The notes under the pieces were generated by a model. That model was not told where the DNA came from, searched no databases, and saw only the letters and a program-made list of their open reading frames with translations. The position numbers and the translations under genes are program-made. This document shows, piece by piece, positions 1-6,749 of a stretch of 14,373 nucleotides of DNA. The first letter of the stretch is position 1. Each line of letters opens with the position of its first letter. Source of the DNA: Bacillota bacterium (GTDB lineage Bacteria; Bacillota; Limnochordia; JAAZLZ01); the NCBI GenBank assembly GCA_012799075.1, contig JAAZLZ010000196.1:1-14373 (forward strand). The letters are read 5' to 3'.

Positions 1-164
1 CCATGCCCGTTCTAAACCTTGATAGACTTAGTCTTCACCTCGCGGAACTTTGCGATATTACTACGATACCCTGGAACAACTCTCCCAAAACCCAGCGGGC
101 AGTGAAGGAAACTATGGCCCCCTACCCAACTGGCCTCGTTGACCCTACTGTGACGATAAGCTGA
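1..164 (+). CDS. Possible 3' end of an unidentified gene entering from the left
   Basis: One plus-strand frame is open from the window edge to a TGA at 162-164, giving about 53 residues that begin MPVLNLDRLSLHLAELCDI. The ATG at position 3 could be internal. I do not recognise the protein. A short tail of this form (a few strands, then a helix rich in Q, R, K and E) is seen at the C-termini of some IS4/IS1634-type transposases, but this is only a loose resemblance. Third codon positions are not strongly GC-biased, so coding is doubtful. In favour: the frame stops about 50 bp before a strong hairpin terminator, the usual place for a gene end. A 12-bp palindrome (tcacccgggtga, 166-177) lies between the stop and the terminator. 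The rest of 1-215 shows no RNA gene I recognise. Confidence 0.25.
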   Translation, partial: MPVLNLDRLSLHLAELCDITTIPWNNSPKTQRAVKETMAPYPTGLVDPTVTIS

Positions 165-215
165 CTCACCCGGGTGATTATCCAAGGGGTTTGGCAGACA
201 GGCTCCCCAGGTCAC

Positions 216-256
216 AAAAGTCAACGCCGTGCCTTGTTGACACGGCGTTGACTTTT
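216..256. terminator. Bidirectional hairpin terminator
   Basis: A perfect 16-bp inverted repeat (arms 216-231 and 241-256) encloses a 9-nt loop. The arms begin with AAAA and end with TTTT, so a short U-run forms in either direction. It starts one base beyond the stop codon of the LysM gene (258-260) and would end that transcript. It can also serve a plus-strand gene entering from the left. The stem includes an 8-bp GC-rich core, as expected of an intrinsic terminator. The U-tract beyond the stem is short on both sides, so efficiency is uncertain. Confidence 0.85.
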
Positions 257-257
257 A

Positions 258-947
258 TTAGGGTTCGAGGAACAGGTGCTGACCGATGTACAGGGATTCG
301 GGCCGGGAAATATTGTTCCAGGCCATCAGATCGGCCACGGTGACTCCATGGGCAGCTGCGATCTGGTAGAGGGTCTCCCCCGAGCGAACAAAGTGGAAAG
401 GCCTGTCTGCCGCTCCCTTCACCACCAGGGTCTGTCCGACCCGAAGAGCATCGGGATCAACCCCCGGGTTTAGGGCTAACAGACGGGCAATGGTGGTTCC
501 TTGGGCCTTGGCGATAGACCAATAGGTATCCCCAAGCTGAACCCGGTATTCACCTTTCGTCCCATAGGTTGCAGGGATGCGCAAGCGTTGACCGGCGATG
601 GGGGTGGAGAAGTAAGTCAAACGATTGGCATCCAGTACATCTTCCAGCCTGAGGCTATACATCTGGGCGATTGACCAGAGGGTCTCGCCCTCTTTGACGG
701 TGTGGTAGACATACTTCGGGCTTGATGCCTTCAGTGCGAGCTTTTGCCCAATCATTAAGTGGTTCGGATCGACCCCAGGGTTAAGCTCCGAGATGCGTTC
801 AACGGACGTACCAAACCGACGGGCGATGCTCCACAGGGTGTCCCCCTCCTTCACCGGATAGACGGCCAAATCGGGGGTAGCAAAGACCGGAAGCCCCAGT
901 GAAAGTACTAATAGTGCCATGAGCAGCACAAGCATGCTTCTTTTCAT
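258..947 (-). CDS. Secreted protein with four LysM domains
   Basis: A 229-aa protein made of a signal peptide and four LysM peptidoglycan-binding modules, with no catalytic domain. Residues 1-23 form a signal peptide (MKRS, then a Leu/Val/Ala-rich core, ending PVFA before Thr24). The LysM modules lie at about 30-73, 81-125, 134-177 and 186-228, each with the GDTLWSIA/GETLYQIA-type opening and a closing IGQxL or VGQTL. Modules 1 and 3 share an NPGVDP segment and look more alike than 1 and 2, suggesting duplication of a pair. The ATG has a strong GGGAGGTG Shine-Dalgarno at 955-962. It should act outside the cell as a wall- or spore-envelope-binding protein, or tether something else there. The gene is monocistronic, followed at once by a terminator. 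LysM-only proteins have varied roles, so no specific function is claimed. Confidence 0.93.
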   Translation of the reverse strand: MKRSMLVLLMALLVLSLGLPVFATPDLAVYPVKEGDTLWSIARRFGTSVERISELNPGVDPNHLMIGQKLALKASSPKYVYHTVKEGETLWSIAQMYSLRLEDVLDANRLTYFSTPIAGQRLRIPATYGTKGEYRVQLGDTYWSIAKAQGTTIARLLALNPGVDPDALRVGQTLVVKGAADRPFHFVRSGETLYQIAAAHGVTVADLMAWNNISRPESLYIGQHLFLEP

Positions 948-968
948 GTTATGACACCTCCCGCTTAA

Positions 969-997
969 GTTTTAGCACTTATCACCCCCGATGACAA
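969..997 (-). promoter_or_regulatory. Possible promoter of the LysM gene
   Basis: Read on the minus strand, TTGTCA (992-997) is followed after exactly 17 bp by TAAAAC (969-974), a fair match to sigma-A-type -35 and -10 boxes. The start site would fall near 962, which makes the leader very short with the Shine-Dalgarno at its 5' end. That is tight, so a different sigma factor or start is possible. Confidence 0.3.
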
Positions 998-1045
998 AGG
1001 TATGTGGCTGGATAAGCTCCATGAACATGGCAAAGGATAAAGTGA

Positions 1046-1684
1046 ATGGCAATAATCGAAGGGATGAGGGCGATGGATGAGGGAAGGCAGCTGCGACAAT
1101 CCATAGAGGACCTGGTTAACCGAGCTGGAGCTTTGGACGTTGGCTACACCATGATACGGCAGGCAATTCCTACGGTGGTGATGGCTTTCCCCTACTCCGC
1201 GGTCTGGCTCCCCCGAAGACCCCTTGCCCTGACCAGGAAGCTCGGAGAGGTGGCCTTGGCAAGCAATCAAGCCCTCAGCCGGGCAGTCGCCCTCCTGCAA
1301 AGCGCGGGCTACGCTGCCCATGGCAAAGGGGTTTTGTCTGTTTACGGCGACTTTCGCCCATTGGCCGCTGCGGCCGGTTTGGGAGGCTGGGGACGAAATG
1401 GGTTGATCGTCCATCCCCGTTACGGATCGGGTTTGCTGTTTACCGCCTTGTTTACCAACGCTCCCCTAACGTGGGAAGAAAGGCCCCGTCAAGGGGGATG
1501 CCGGGCCTGCGGCGAATGTGTTTCCGCCTGCCCGGCTGGGGCACTGGACAAGGAACGCCTCCACCTTCTTAGGTGCCTCGGGCATTCCTTGCAAGGCTGC
1601 GGAGAATGCATGGAGGCCTGTAAATCACAGCTTTTTCACCAAGCAGACCCGATTCCCAAGTCGATTGTAGATGACCCGGTCTAG
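1046..1684 (+). CDS. Short QueG-like protein with two [4Fe-4S] clusters
   Basis: A 212-aa protein resembling the central and ferredoxin parts of epoxyqueuosine reductase (QueG), a cobalamin- and iron-sulfur-dependent reductase related to reductive dehalogenases. The stretch AGLGGWGRNGLIVHPRYGSG (residues 110-129) matches the QueG AGLGWIGKN...P.GS region. A typical cluster motif follows: Cys152, Cys155, Cys158, Cys162-Pro. A second group (Cys177, Cys185, Cys188, Cys192) would complete two [4Fe-4S] clusters. True QueG is about 300-380 aa; this protein has a short N-terminal domain and lacks the C-terminal HEAT region. It may be a different member of the family with an unknown substrate. The start is the ATG at 1046, preceded by AAGGA eight bases upstream. 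Its last 60 bp overlap the 3' end of the convergent ATPase gene. Confidence 0.8.
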   Translation: MAIIEGMRAMDEGRQLRQSIEDLVNRAGALDVGYTMIRQAIPTVVMAFPYSAVWLPRRPLALTRKLGEVALASNQALSRAVALLQSAGYAAHGKGVLSVYGDFRPLAAAAGLGGWGRNGLIVHPRYGSGLLFTALFTNAPLTWEERPRQGGCRACGECVSACPAGALDKERLHLLRCLGHSLQGCGECMEACKSQLFHQADPIPKSIVDDPV

Positions 1685-2473
1685 ACACAGCACCGTCAGG
1701 GGAATACCCCGTCCCCGATCGAAGGGCCCGCCTAGAAGGGGCTTGTCCCGGTGGGCCCGCCAGTTGAATCCCTGGCCGCCATCATCAACGGACAAGCATA
1801 GCATCCCAGCCGTCTTGGTGACGGCAACTTCAATCGCTGATGAAGTCTTGGCATGCTCCACGGCATTGGCCAGCATTTCGTGAAGACCCATCCGCAGGTA
1901 GTCCCAGTCAAGTCCCAGGCACCAGTCCGCAACCAGGGACATGATCTTCTCTTCCATGGCAAAGGCTTCGGTGAAGGACTTGGTCATCCGAAATTTGTGC
2001 AGCCTGTACTCATCCGGCCGCCAACTCCGACGAAAACACCAGACTTCCGCCTCCAATCCTGGGGCCGCGGCCTCGATTTGCTCCTTCACCAGCAAGGCGA
2101 TCTCGCCCATGGCAAAGCAAAGGCAGCCTTCCAGAGGAATACTAATTGGGATGGACCGATCGACTAGGACCACAATGCTGTCCATCGTGAGAGGGTAGGA
2201 TGAAGCCGTCGCTGCCAATGCTTCCCCTCCAAGTTGACCATACAGCAATTGGCCCCTTGGCGCCTGGATGGAAAGCTTAGCTTCCTTATCCTGATAGACT
2301 GCCCGAAAGTAGTCAGTCCATCGGCCTTCATCCTTTCTTGTCACCACCAATGCCGACTGTTGACAGGAAAGCTCTATTTCAGGGGTCTTGTCGCCGTAAG
2401 CCCGCCCCCAAAGAAGACCCGAATCCAACGCCCCGCTTTCGACCCATGTCCCCTTGTCCAAACAAGGTCCCAT
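1625..2473 (-). CDS. RsbW-like ATPase with unrecognised N-terminal region (partner-switch kinase candidate)
   Basis: A 282-aa protein. The C-terminal part (about 160-282) is a GHKL/HATPase domain of the anti-sigma-factor kinase type: N-box HEMLANAVEHA (198-208), G1 box DDGGQG (230-235) and G2 box RGRGI (253-257). There is no phospho-acceptor histidine domain, which favours a serine kinase or binding switch acting on a STAS partner over a sensor histidine kinase. Residues 1-155 match nothing I know; they are soluble, contain several hydrophobic strands, and may sense or regulate. The ATG at 2473 is chosen because GGGAGGAG lies five bases upstream; longer in-frame starts have no such site. The gene lies 22 bp behind the DSSG-type STAS gene, its likely partner, and is the last gene of the operon. 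Its 3' end overlaps the convergent iron-sulfur gene. No separate terminator is visible. Confidence 0.85.
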   Translation of the reverse strand: MGPCLDKGTWVESGALDSGLLWGRAYGDKTPEIELSCQQSALVVTRKDEGRWTDYFRAVYQDKEAKLSIQAPRGQLLYGQLGGEALAATASSYPLTMDSIVVLVDRSIPISIPLEGCLCFAMGEIALLVKEQIEAAAPGLEAEVWCFRRSWRPDEYRLHKFRMTKSFTEAFAMEEKIMSLVADWCLGLDWDYLRMGLHEMLANAVEHAKTSSAIEVAVTKTAGMLCLSVDDGGQGFNWRAHRDKPLLGGPFDRGRGIPLTVLCLDRVIYNRLGNRVCLVKKL

Positions 2474-2495
2474 TGATACTCCTCCCGGAAGTGAG

Positions 2496-2798
2496 CTAGC
2501 GAATGTCAATCATCTTGTCTAGATGAATCAGGCGGAACATCTTGTCGATGTAGTCGCTGGTGATGTTCTCGATAATGAGCTTGCCGTTCAACTCTTTTAG
2601 CATTTTTTGCCCCAGCAAAAGCTTGCCGAGCCCCGAACTGTCAATGGTCTTGACCTTGCCCATGTCAATGGTGATCTGCCTTGCTCCCTTGTCGATGAGG
2701 TTAATCAGGATTTCCTTCAATTCTCCCGAGTTTTCGATGATAATCTTTTCACCGGGCGTAACCCTGGCTCTTGCAGGCGTCTCATGAATGACTTCCAT
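2496..2798 (-). CDS. STAS-domain protein, phosphorylatable type (anti-sigma-factor antagonist family)
   Basis: A 100-aa single STAS domain of the SpoIIAA/RsbV family. It carries the canonical phospho-site IDSSGLG (52-58), with Ser55 matching the serine phosphorylated in SpoIIAA. In known partner switches such a protein is phosphorylated by an RsbW-type kinase and released by a PP2C phosphatase. The kinase candidate is encoded 22 bp downstream; no PP2C gene is visible. The ATG at 2798 is supported by AGGAGGG about five bases upstream. A longer start at 2819 lies deeper inside the preceding gene and is less likely. The chosen start overlaps the end of the CZB receptor gene by 17 bp, so translation of receptor and STAS protein is probably coupled. 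This makes it a candidate link between the array and a partner-switch output. Confidence 0.9.
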   Translation of the reverse strand: MEVIHETPARARVTPGEKIIIENSGELKEILINLIDKGARQITIDMGKVKTIDSSGLGKLLLGQKMLKELNGKLIIENITSDYIDKMFRLIHLDKMIDIR

Positions 2799-4383
2799 AG
2801 GCTCCCTCCTGTAGAGCATCGCCGATTAGCTTAAACTCCTTGACCAGATCCAACAGCTCATTGGACTCCACCCGCATCGAATCACCGGCCGCAGCAATTT
2901 CTTCGACCATGGCCGCGTTTTGCTGGGTGACCTCATTCAGTTGGTCAACAGCCCGTTGAATCTGCTGGGCAGAACTTGACTGCTCCCTAAGCATGGCGGC
3001 GATCTCCCCCATTAGATCCCCTAACCTTTGACTGTTTAGAACGATGCCGTCCAGGATCTCCCGGGAATGATCGACGGCTCTAGCACCCCGATCAACCCGG
3101 ACCGTACTGGAAGTGATCAAGTCACCGATGGTCTTAGCCGACTCAGCCGTCCGTCCGGCCAGGTTCCTCACTTCCGCGGCGACCACAGCAAATCCCTTGC
3201 CGTGCTCACCCGCCCGGGCAGCTTCCACAGCGGCATTCAGGGCAAGGAGGTTCGTCCGAAAGGCAATTTCATTCACTTCGTTGATGATGCTGCTAATCTG
3301 ACGGCTGCTGCCGGCAATCTCATCCATGGCCGCAGAAACTTCCCTGACGGCGCCATCGCCTTTTCGGACAGCCGCCACTGTCTCGCCCGAGAGGTTGTCC
3401 CCCTCTTGGGAGTTGGCCGCCATCTGCTCAATGGCGGTGGTCACCTGTTTCAAAGTGGCTGCCACCTCTTCCAGGGCTGACGCTTGTTCTTGGGTCCGCT
3501 GGCTAAGATCCTGATTGCCCGCGGCGATTTCCCCAATGGAATTGACCATGTTCTCACTGGCTCGACGCACCCGAAGAACCATCTCATGCATGTTCTCGAT
3601 GAAATCATTGAAGGCCTGGGAAAGCTCCCCCACCTCATCCCGGCTCTCAACGGGGAGCTTCTGGGTTAGATCTCCGCCTCGGGAAGAAATCTCTCCCAAG
3701 ACCCTAGCTACCCGGTTGATGGGCCTGGTAATCCGGCTGGAAAGGAACATTGCCACTAACAGGGCCAACACGGCGGCAACAGACGCAAAGGTCCATAAGC
3801 CCTTGGTAGTGTCGGTGACGGTTTTTTCCGCTCCTTGGTGCCAAACCTTGGCCTGGGCCGCGGATATCCCCACGATTTGATCCAAGATCTCCCGAACAGC
3901 CATGAGGTGGACCTGGGTTTGGTCAAAGAAATGCCCTATGGCCCGCTCCTTGTCTCCCTGTTCCACCAAGGACACAACCCGGCGGGCGCTTTCGTGGAGA
4001 CGGCGGTGGGGTTCTTCCAAGGCCAAGAAAAGCTGTTGCAGCTCAGGGGCCAAATCGGCAAATCCTTCTTTTTCCACGAACTGATGATACCACTCGCCGA
4101 GGCGGCATTTAGTGTGGTCAAGCTCCCCGTGGAATTCCCCCTCTCCCAACAAGTATTCGCCCAATTGGGTCACCCAGACCAAATGATCGACTTCCTTGGC
4201 GGTGAAGAAAAGGGACTGGTCCTGTTCCTCCATGGCCAGAGAATAGGCCTGGCTCATATCCCCAAGGGCCTGGAAAGAAGTCCAGGCCATGGCCAGCATG
4301 ATTGCGATCACCAAACAATAACCGAGGAGCAGCTTGTATCTCAACCCCAGTCTAATCAACCCCATCTCCCCCCATCTTTTCAA
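2782..4383 (-). CDS. Methyl-accepting chemotaxis protein with an apparently extracytoplasmic CZB (zinc-binding) domain
   Basis: A 533-aa chemoreceptor. Membrane helices lie at about 18-37 and 198-216, followed by HAMP (217-270) and a long signalling coiled coil whose tip is near 369-412 (NEIAFRTNLLALNAAVEAAR at 371-390). The sensor part between the helices has the CZB signature: His67 with Trp70 (DHLVW), Cys93 in DHTKCRLGEWY, then His126 and His130 (EPHRRLH). In CZB domains three His and one Cys bind zinc; such domains have been linked to hypochlorous acid and zinc sensing. Most known CZB receptors are cytoplasmic; here the domain lies between two membrane helices. The signalling domain (AAGNQDLSQRTQEQASALEE; EVTQQNAAMVEEI) is proteobacterial in style. 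The start is TTG at 4383, overlapping the cheB stop as TTGA, with GGTGGGG upstream. The ATG at 4365 has its G-rich site too close. The C-terminus (GSHS) has no receptor pentapeptide. Confidence 0.93.
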   Translation of the reverse strand: MKRWGEMGLIRLGLRYKLLLGYCLVIAIMLAMAWTSFQALGDMSQAYSLAMEEQDQSLFFTAKEVDHLVWVTQLGEYLLGEGEFHGELDHTKCRLGEWYHQFVEKEGFADLAPELQQLFLALEEPHRRLHESARRVVSLVEQGDKERAIGHFFDQTQVHLMAVREILDQIVGISAAQAKVWHQGAEKTVTDTTKGLWTFASVAAVLALLVAMFLSSRITRPINRVARVLGEISSRGGDLTQKLPVESRDEVGELSQAFNDFIENMHEMVLRVRRASENMVNSIGEIAAGNQDLSQRTQEQASALEEVAATLKQVTTAIEQMAANSQEGDNLSGETVAAVRKGDGAVREVSAAMDEIAGSSRQISSIINEVNEIAFRTNLLALNAAVEAARAGEHGKGFAVVAAEVRNLAGRTAESAKTIGDLITSSTVRVDRGARAVDHSREILDGIVLNSQRLGDLMGEIAAMLREQSSSAQQIQRAVDQLNEVTQQNAAMVEEIAAAGDSMRVESNELLDLVKEFKLIGDALQEGAYGSHS

Positions 4384-5420
4384 GTTGTCCCCACCTGCTG
4401 CAAGTACTCCGCGATCTCATCCAAAGACATGACCAATTGGGCCGAACCTAATTCGATGGCCCGACGGGGCATGCCAAAGACTACCGACGAAGCTTCATCC
4501 TGGGCGATGGTCACCGACCCTTGGTCCCGCATCAGCTTCAGTTCCCGGGCTCCATCATCGCCCATGCCAGTGAGGATAATGCCAATGCCATTCCTCCCCG
4601 CATACTTAGCAGCGCTGGCGAAGGCATGCCCAACGGAGGGACGGTGACGATTGATCAAAGGTCCCTGGGTCACTGCCACGTAGTACCCATTAGGATCAAC
4701 CCGAAGGGCCGTATGGTAGTTGCCAGGGGCGATGAGAACCTGGCCCCTCATCAACCGATCCCCGTTGATGGCTTCTTTCACCTTGAGGGTCGTCACCCGG
4801 TCAAGGGAGTCGGCAAAGGACTTGGTGAAGTACTCTGGCATGTGCTGCACCACCAGGATCCCCGGTGTGGAGGGCTGCAAATGGGCGACAATCCGAGTGA
4901 TGGCCCGGGTGCCCCCCGTTGAGGCCCCGATGACAATGACCTTCTCCGACGGCTCTAGGGACTGTGTCCTATGTTCCTTCGGCTTGTCAACCGTCAATAC
5001 GGGCCTTAATCGCCCCACATCCACCCGGGATGCGGCCAGCACCTTGTCGATGATCTGCATGGACAGGTCCCTAAGACCCGCGGATACGCCAACCTGGGGT
5101 TTGGCAACCACATCGACGGCACCTAATTCCAGGGCCTTTAGGGCCGTTTTGCTGTTTTCCTTGGTCCAGGAGCTAACCATCACTACCGGACAAGGGTGGG
5201 CGGCCATCAACCTTTGCAAGAACTCAAGTCCGTCCATCCTGGGCATTTCCACATCCAATGTGATGACATCCGGCCTGGTTGCCCGGATCTTCTCCGCGGC
5301 CGCATAAGGATCTGCGGCCGTCCCCACCACCTCTATTTGAGGATGTTGGTTTAGTATCTCCGTCAGGAGCTGCCTGACAAGGGCCGAATCATCAACTATC
5401 AGCACCCTCGTTTTTTCCAA
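4380..5420 (-). CDS. cheB: CheB, receptor methylesterase/glutamine deamidase
   Basis: A 346-aa two-domain CheB, the usual family length. The N-terminal receiver (about 4-120) has DD at 10-11, phospho-Asp56 in LDVEMP, and a Lys in AKP near 107. The C-terminal methylesterase domain (about 158-343) shows the catalytic triad: Ser167 in GASTGG, His193 in QHMPEYF and Asp288 in GMGDDG. It removes methyl groups from receptor glutamates when phosphorylated by CheA. I place the start at TTG 5420, giving MEKTRVLIVDDSALV, because GGAGGGG lies seven bases upstream and the protein then begins as CheB normally does. In-frame ATGs at 5447 and 5468 would overlap cheD and lack a good ribosome site. The gap to cheD is 19 bp. 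The 3' end overlaps the CZB receptor start by 4 bp. Confidence 0.97.
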   Translation of the reverse strand: MEKTRVLIVDDSALVRQLLTEILNQHPQIEVVGTAADPYAAAEKIRATRPDVITLDVEMPRMDGLEFLQRLMAAHPCPVVMVSSWTKENSKTALKALELGAVDVVAKPQVGVSAGLRDLSMQIIDKVLAASRVDVGRLRPVLTVDKPKEHRTQSLEPSEKVIVIGASTGGTRAITRIVAHLQPSTPGILVVQHMPEYFTKSFADSLDRVTTLKVKEAINGDRLMRGQVLIAPGNYHTALRVDPNGYYVAVTQGPLINRHRPSVGHAFASAAKYAGRNGIGIILTGMGDDGARELKLMRDQGSVTIAQDEASSVVFGMPRRAIELGSAQLVMSLDEIAEYLQQVGTT

Positions 5421-5439
5421 CTTGCGACCCCTCCAGCCC

Positions 5440-5928
5440 TCAATCATTGACAGGGATTTTCCGTACATAGATATCGGCTTCCGGAAAAAAGTAGATGCGC
5501 CGGGCCAACTTGCCCCCCGTATCGACTGCTCTGATAGGGATGCCCTCCATCTTCAAAAAAGCCTCCGCAAAATCAACGTTGACCTGGGCAATGCCCGATT
5601 CAAAGCCAACGGTCCTGCCGCCGCCAAAAACCTTGGCTTGGAGATCGGCTCTTGTCGCCCCAAGTCCCAACAGCCCGCCTAGCAGCAACTCCATCGCATG
5701 AACCCCGTACCGTCCGTCCACGTTCCCTAAAAAGCCTTCATCCCGCAGATCCCCCGGCAGCATGAAATGATTCATTCCGTAGACGCCTCGGGCATCATAC
5801 AAACATACCGCCACACAAGATCCCAACAGAGTCGAGACAACGGTGCGGGGATCGTTCCAAACGAAGAATTCCCCGGGGAAGATCTCCACGATGCGACGAT
5901 TGAGGACGGCGTCAAAACCAGACTTCAA
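5440..5928 (-). CDS. cheD: CheD, receptor glutamine deamidase
   Basis: A 162-aa CheD from a TTG start. CheD deamidates specific receptor glutamines and, in some systems, binds CheC. The catalytic cysteine is Cys38 in STLLGSCV and the histidine is His54 in NHFMLP. The segments GRYGVHAMELLL, KVFGGG and VDTGG are also typical. The start is the TTG at 5926-5928, which overlaps the cheR stop as TTGA and has GAAAGGA about ten bases upstream. An open frame continues upstream inside cheR, but those residues are not CheD-like. The chosen length fits the family. No cheC partner is present, so here CheD is presumably a deamidase only. Confidence 0.95.
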   Translation of the reverse strand: MKSGFDAVLNRRIVEIFPGEFFVWNDPRTVVSTLLGSCVAVCLYDARGVYGMNHFMLPGDLRDEGFLGNVDGRYGVHAMELLLGGLLGLGATRADLQAKVFGGGRTVGFESGIAQVNVDFAEAFLKMEGIPIRAVDTGGKLARRIYFFPEADIYVRKIPVND

Positions 5929-6749
5929 GGGCCAACGTTCCTTTCCACTTTTTGATAGACTCCCTGGCCCAGATGAACCCATCCCTGCCGCCGCTGCCAG
6001 TCGATGGCAATTGACTCGGCATGTCCCAAGAATAGGTGCCCGCCCACCTTCAAGAGGCGATGGAATCTCTCCAGGATGTCCCGTTGGGTCTCCCTGGTGA
6101 AGTAGATAAACACATTGCGGCAAAAAATCACATCTAAGGATGACCGAAGGGGAAGGTGGGGCTCGATCAGATTCAGGTAGCGAAACCAGATGTTGCCCTT
6201 AAGGAATTCCTTCACCTTCACCGTCTCCCCATCGGTGTCAAAGTACTTCCTGATCACAGCTGCGGGCAGATGGGCCACTGCCTCATGGGGATAGACCCCT
6301 CCTTGGGCTAAGGTCAATACATGGGTATTGATATCGGTGGCCAAGATGCGCCACTTGACTTTAGGATCCAGGCCTTCCCAACAGGTGATGGCCAGGCTGT
6401 AGGCTTCCTCTCCGCTCGAGCAGCCCGCCGACCAGGCCCGCCAGATGTCGCCCCGGGCCTGCACTAAGGGCAGAACCTGCTCCTTTAAGAAAAGAAAATG
6501 GTGTTCTTCCCGGAAGAACTTGGTCACGTTGGTGGTAATCAAATTCAAAGCCAAAGCCAGTTCCTCAGGACGCTCCCTGATTAACCGCAAGTAGTCGCTG
6601 AACCTGTCCAGTTTCAAGGTTCTTAGACGGGGACGCAGCCGATTGAAGACTAGGGTCCGTTTTTGATCGGTCAGGTGGATGCCGCTGTTTGCTTTGACAA
6701 TCTCGGCAATCCCAGTGAATTCCTCGTCTTTAAGGGTCAAATTCTCCAT
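5925..6749 (-). CDS. cheR: CheR, chemoreceptor methyltransferase
   Basis: A 274-aa S-adenosylmethionine-dependent glutamate methyltransferase that methylates receptor signalling helices. Visible motifs: TTNVTKFFRE (72-81), the SAM-binding WSAGCSSGEEAYSLA (106-120), ATDIN (137-141), FCRNVFIYF (209-217) and GGHLFLGHAES near 236-246. The N-terminal helical domain covers about 1-75. In the beta-subdomain, the loop after KYF at 168-170 (DTDGETVKV) is about four residues shorter than I recall in E. coli CheR, which argues against pentapeptide-dependent binding. The ATG at 6749 has GGAGGA upstream; a longer start deeper inside cheW is unlikely. The gene overlaps the end of cheW by 20 bp and the start of cheD by 4 bp, so the three are probably translationally coupled. 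Confidence 0.96.
   Translation of the reverse strand: MENLTLKDEEFTGIAEIVKANSGIHLTDQKRTLVFNRLRPRLRTLKLDRFSDYLRLIRERPEELALALNLITTNVTKFFREEHHFLFLKEQVLPLVQARGDIWRAWSAGCSSGEEAYSLAITCWEGLDPKVKWRILATDINTHVLTLAQGGVYPHEAVAHLPAAVIRKYFDTDGETVKVKEFLKGNIWFRYLNLIEPHLPLRSSLDVIFCRNVFIYFTRETQRDILERFHRLLKVGGHLFLGHAESIAIDWQRRQGWVHLGQGVYQKVERNVGP

Noticed and set aside
1..215. Possible structured RNA gene at the left edge
   Set aside because: GC-rich patches suggested SRP RNA, RNase P RNA or rRNA, but none of their signature segments is present.
12..224. Minus-strand open frame of about 70 codons
   Set aside because: Its only start is a TTG inside the terminator hairpin, it has no ribosome-binding site, and the protein resembles nothing known.
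965..1414. Minus-strand open frame of about 149 codons opposite the iron-sulfur gene
   Set aside because: It is antisense to a gene with clear QueG-like motifs and has a low-complexity Ser/His/Pro-rich translation typical of a shadow frame.
1570..1625. Terminator at the 3' end of the chemotaxis operon
   Set aside because: Only a six-base stem with a 16-nt loop and no U-run can be drawn inside the opposing gene; not convincing.
3835..4647. Plus-strand open frame of about 270 codons
   Set aside because: It lies opposite the CZB receptor and cheB, both certain genes, and has no recognisable domain.
4720..5307. Plus-strand open frame of about 195 codons
   Set aside because: Antisense shadow of cheB with Arg/Ser/Thr-rich composition and no motif.
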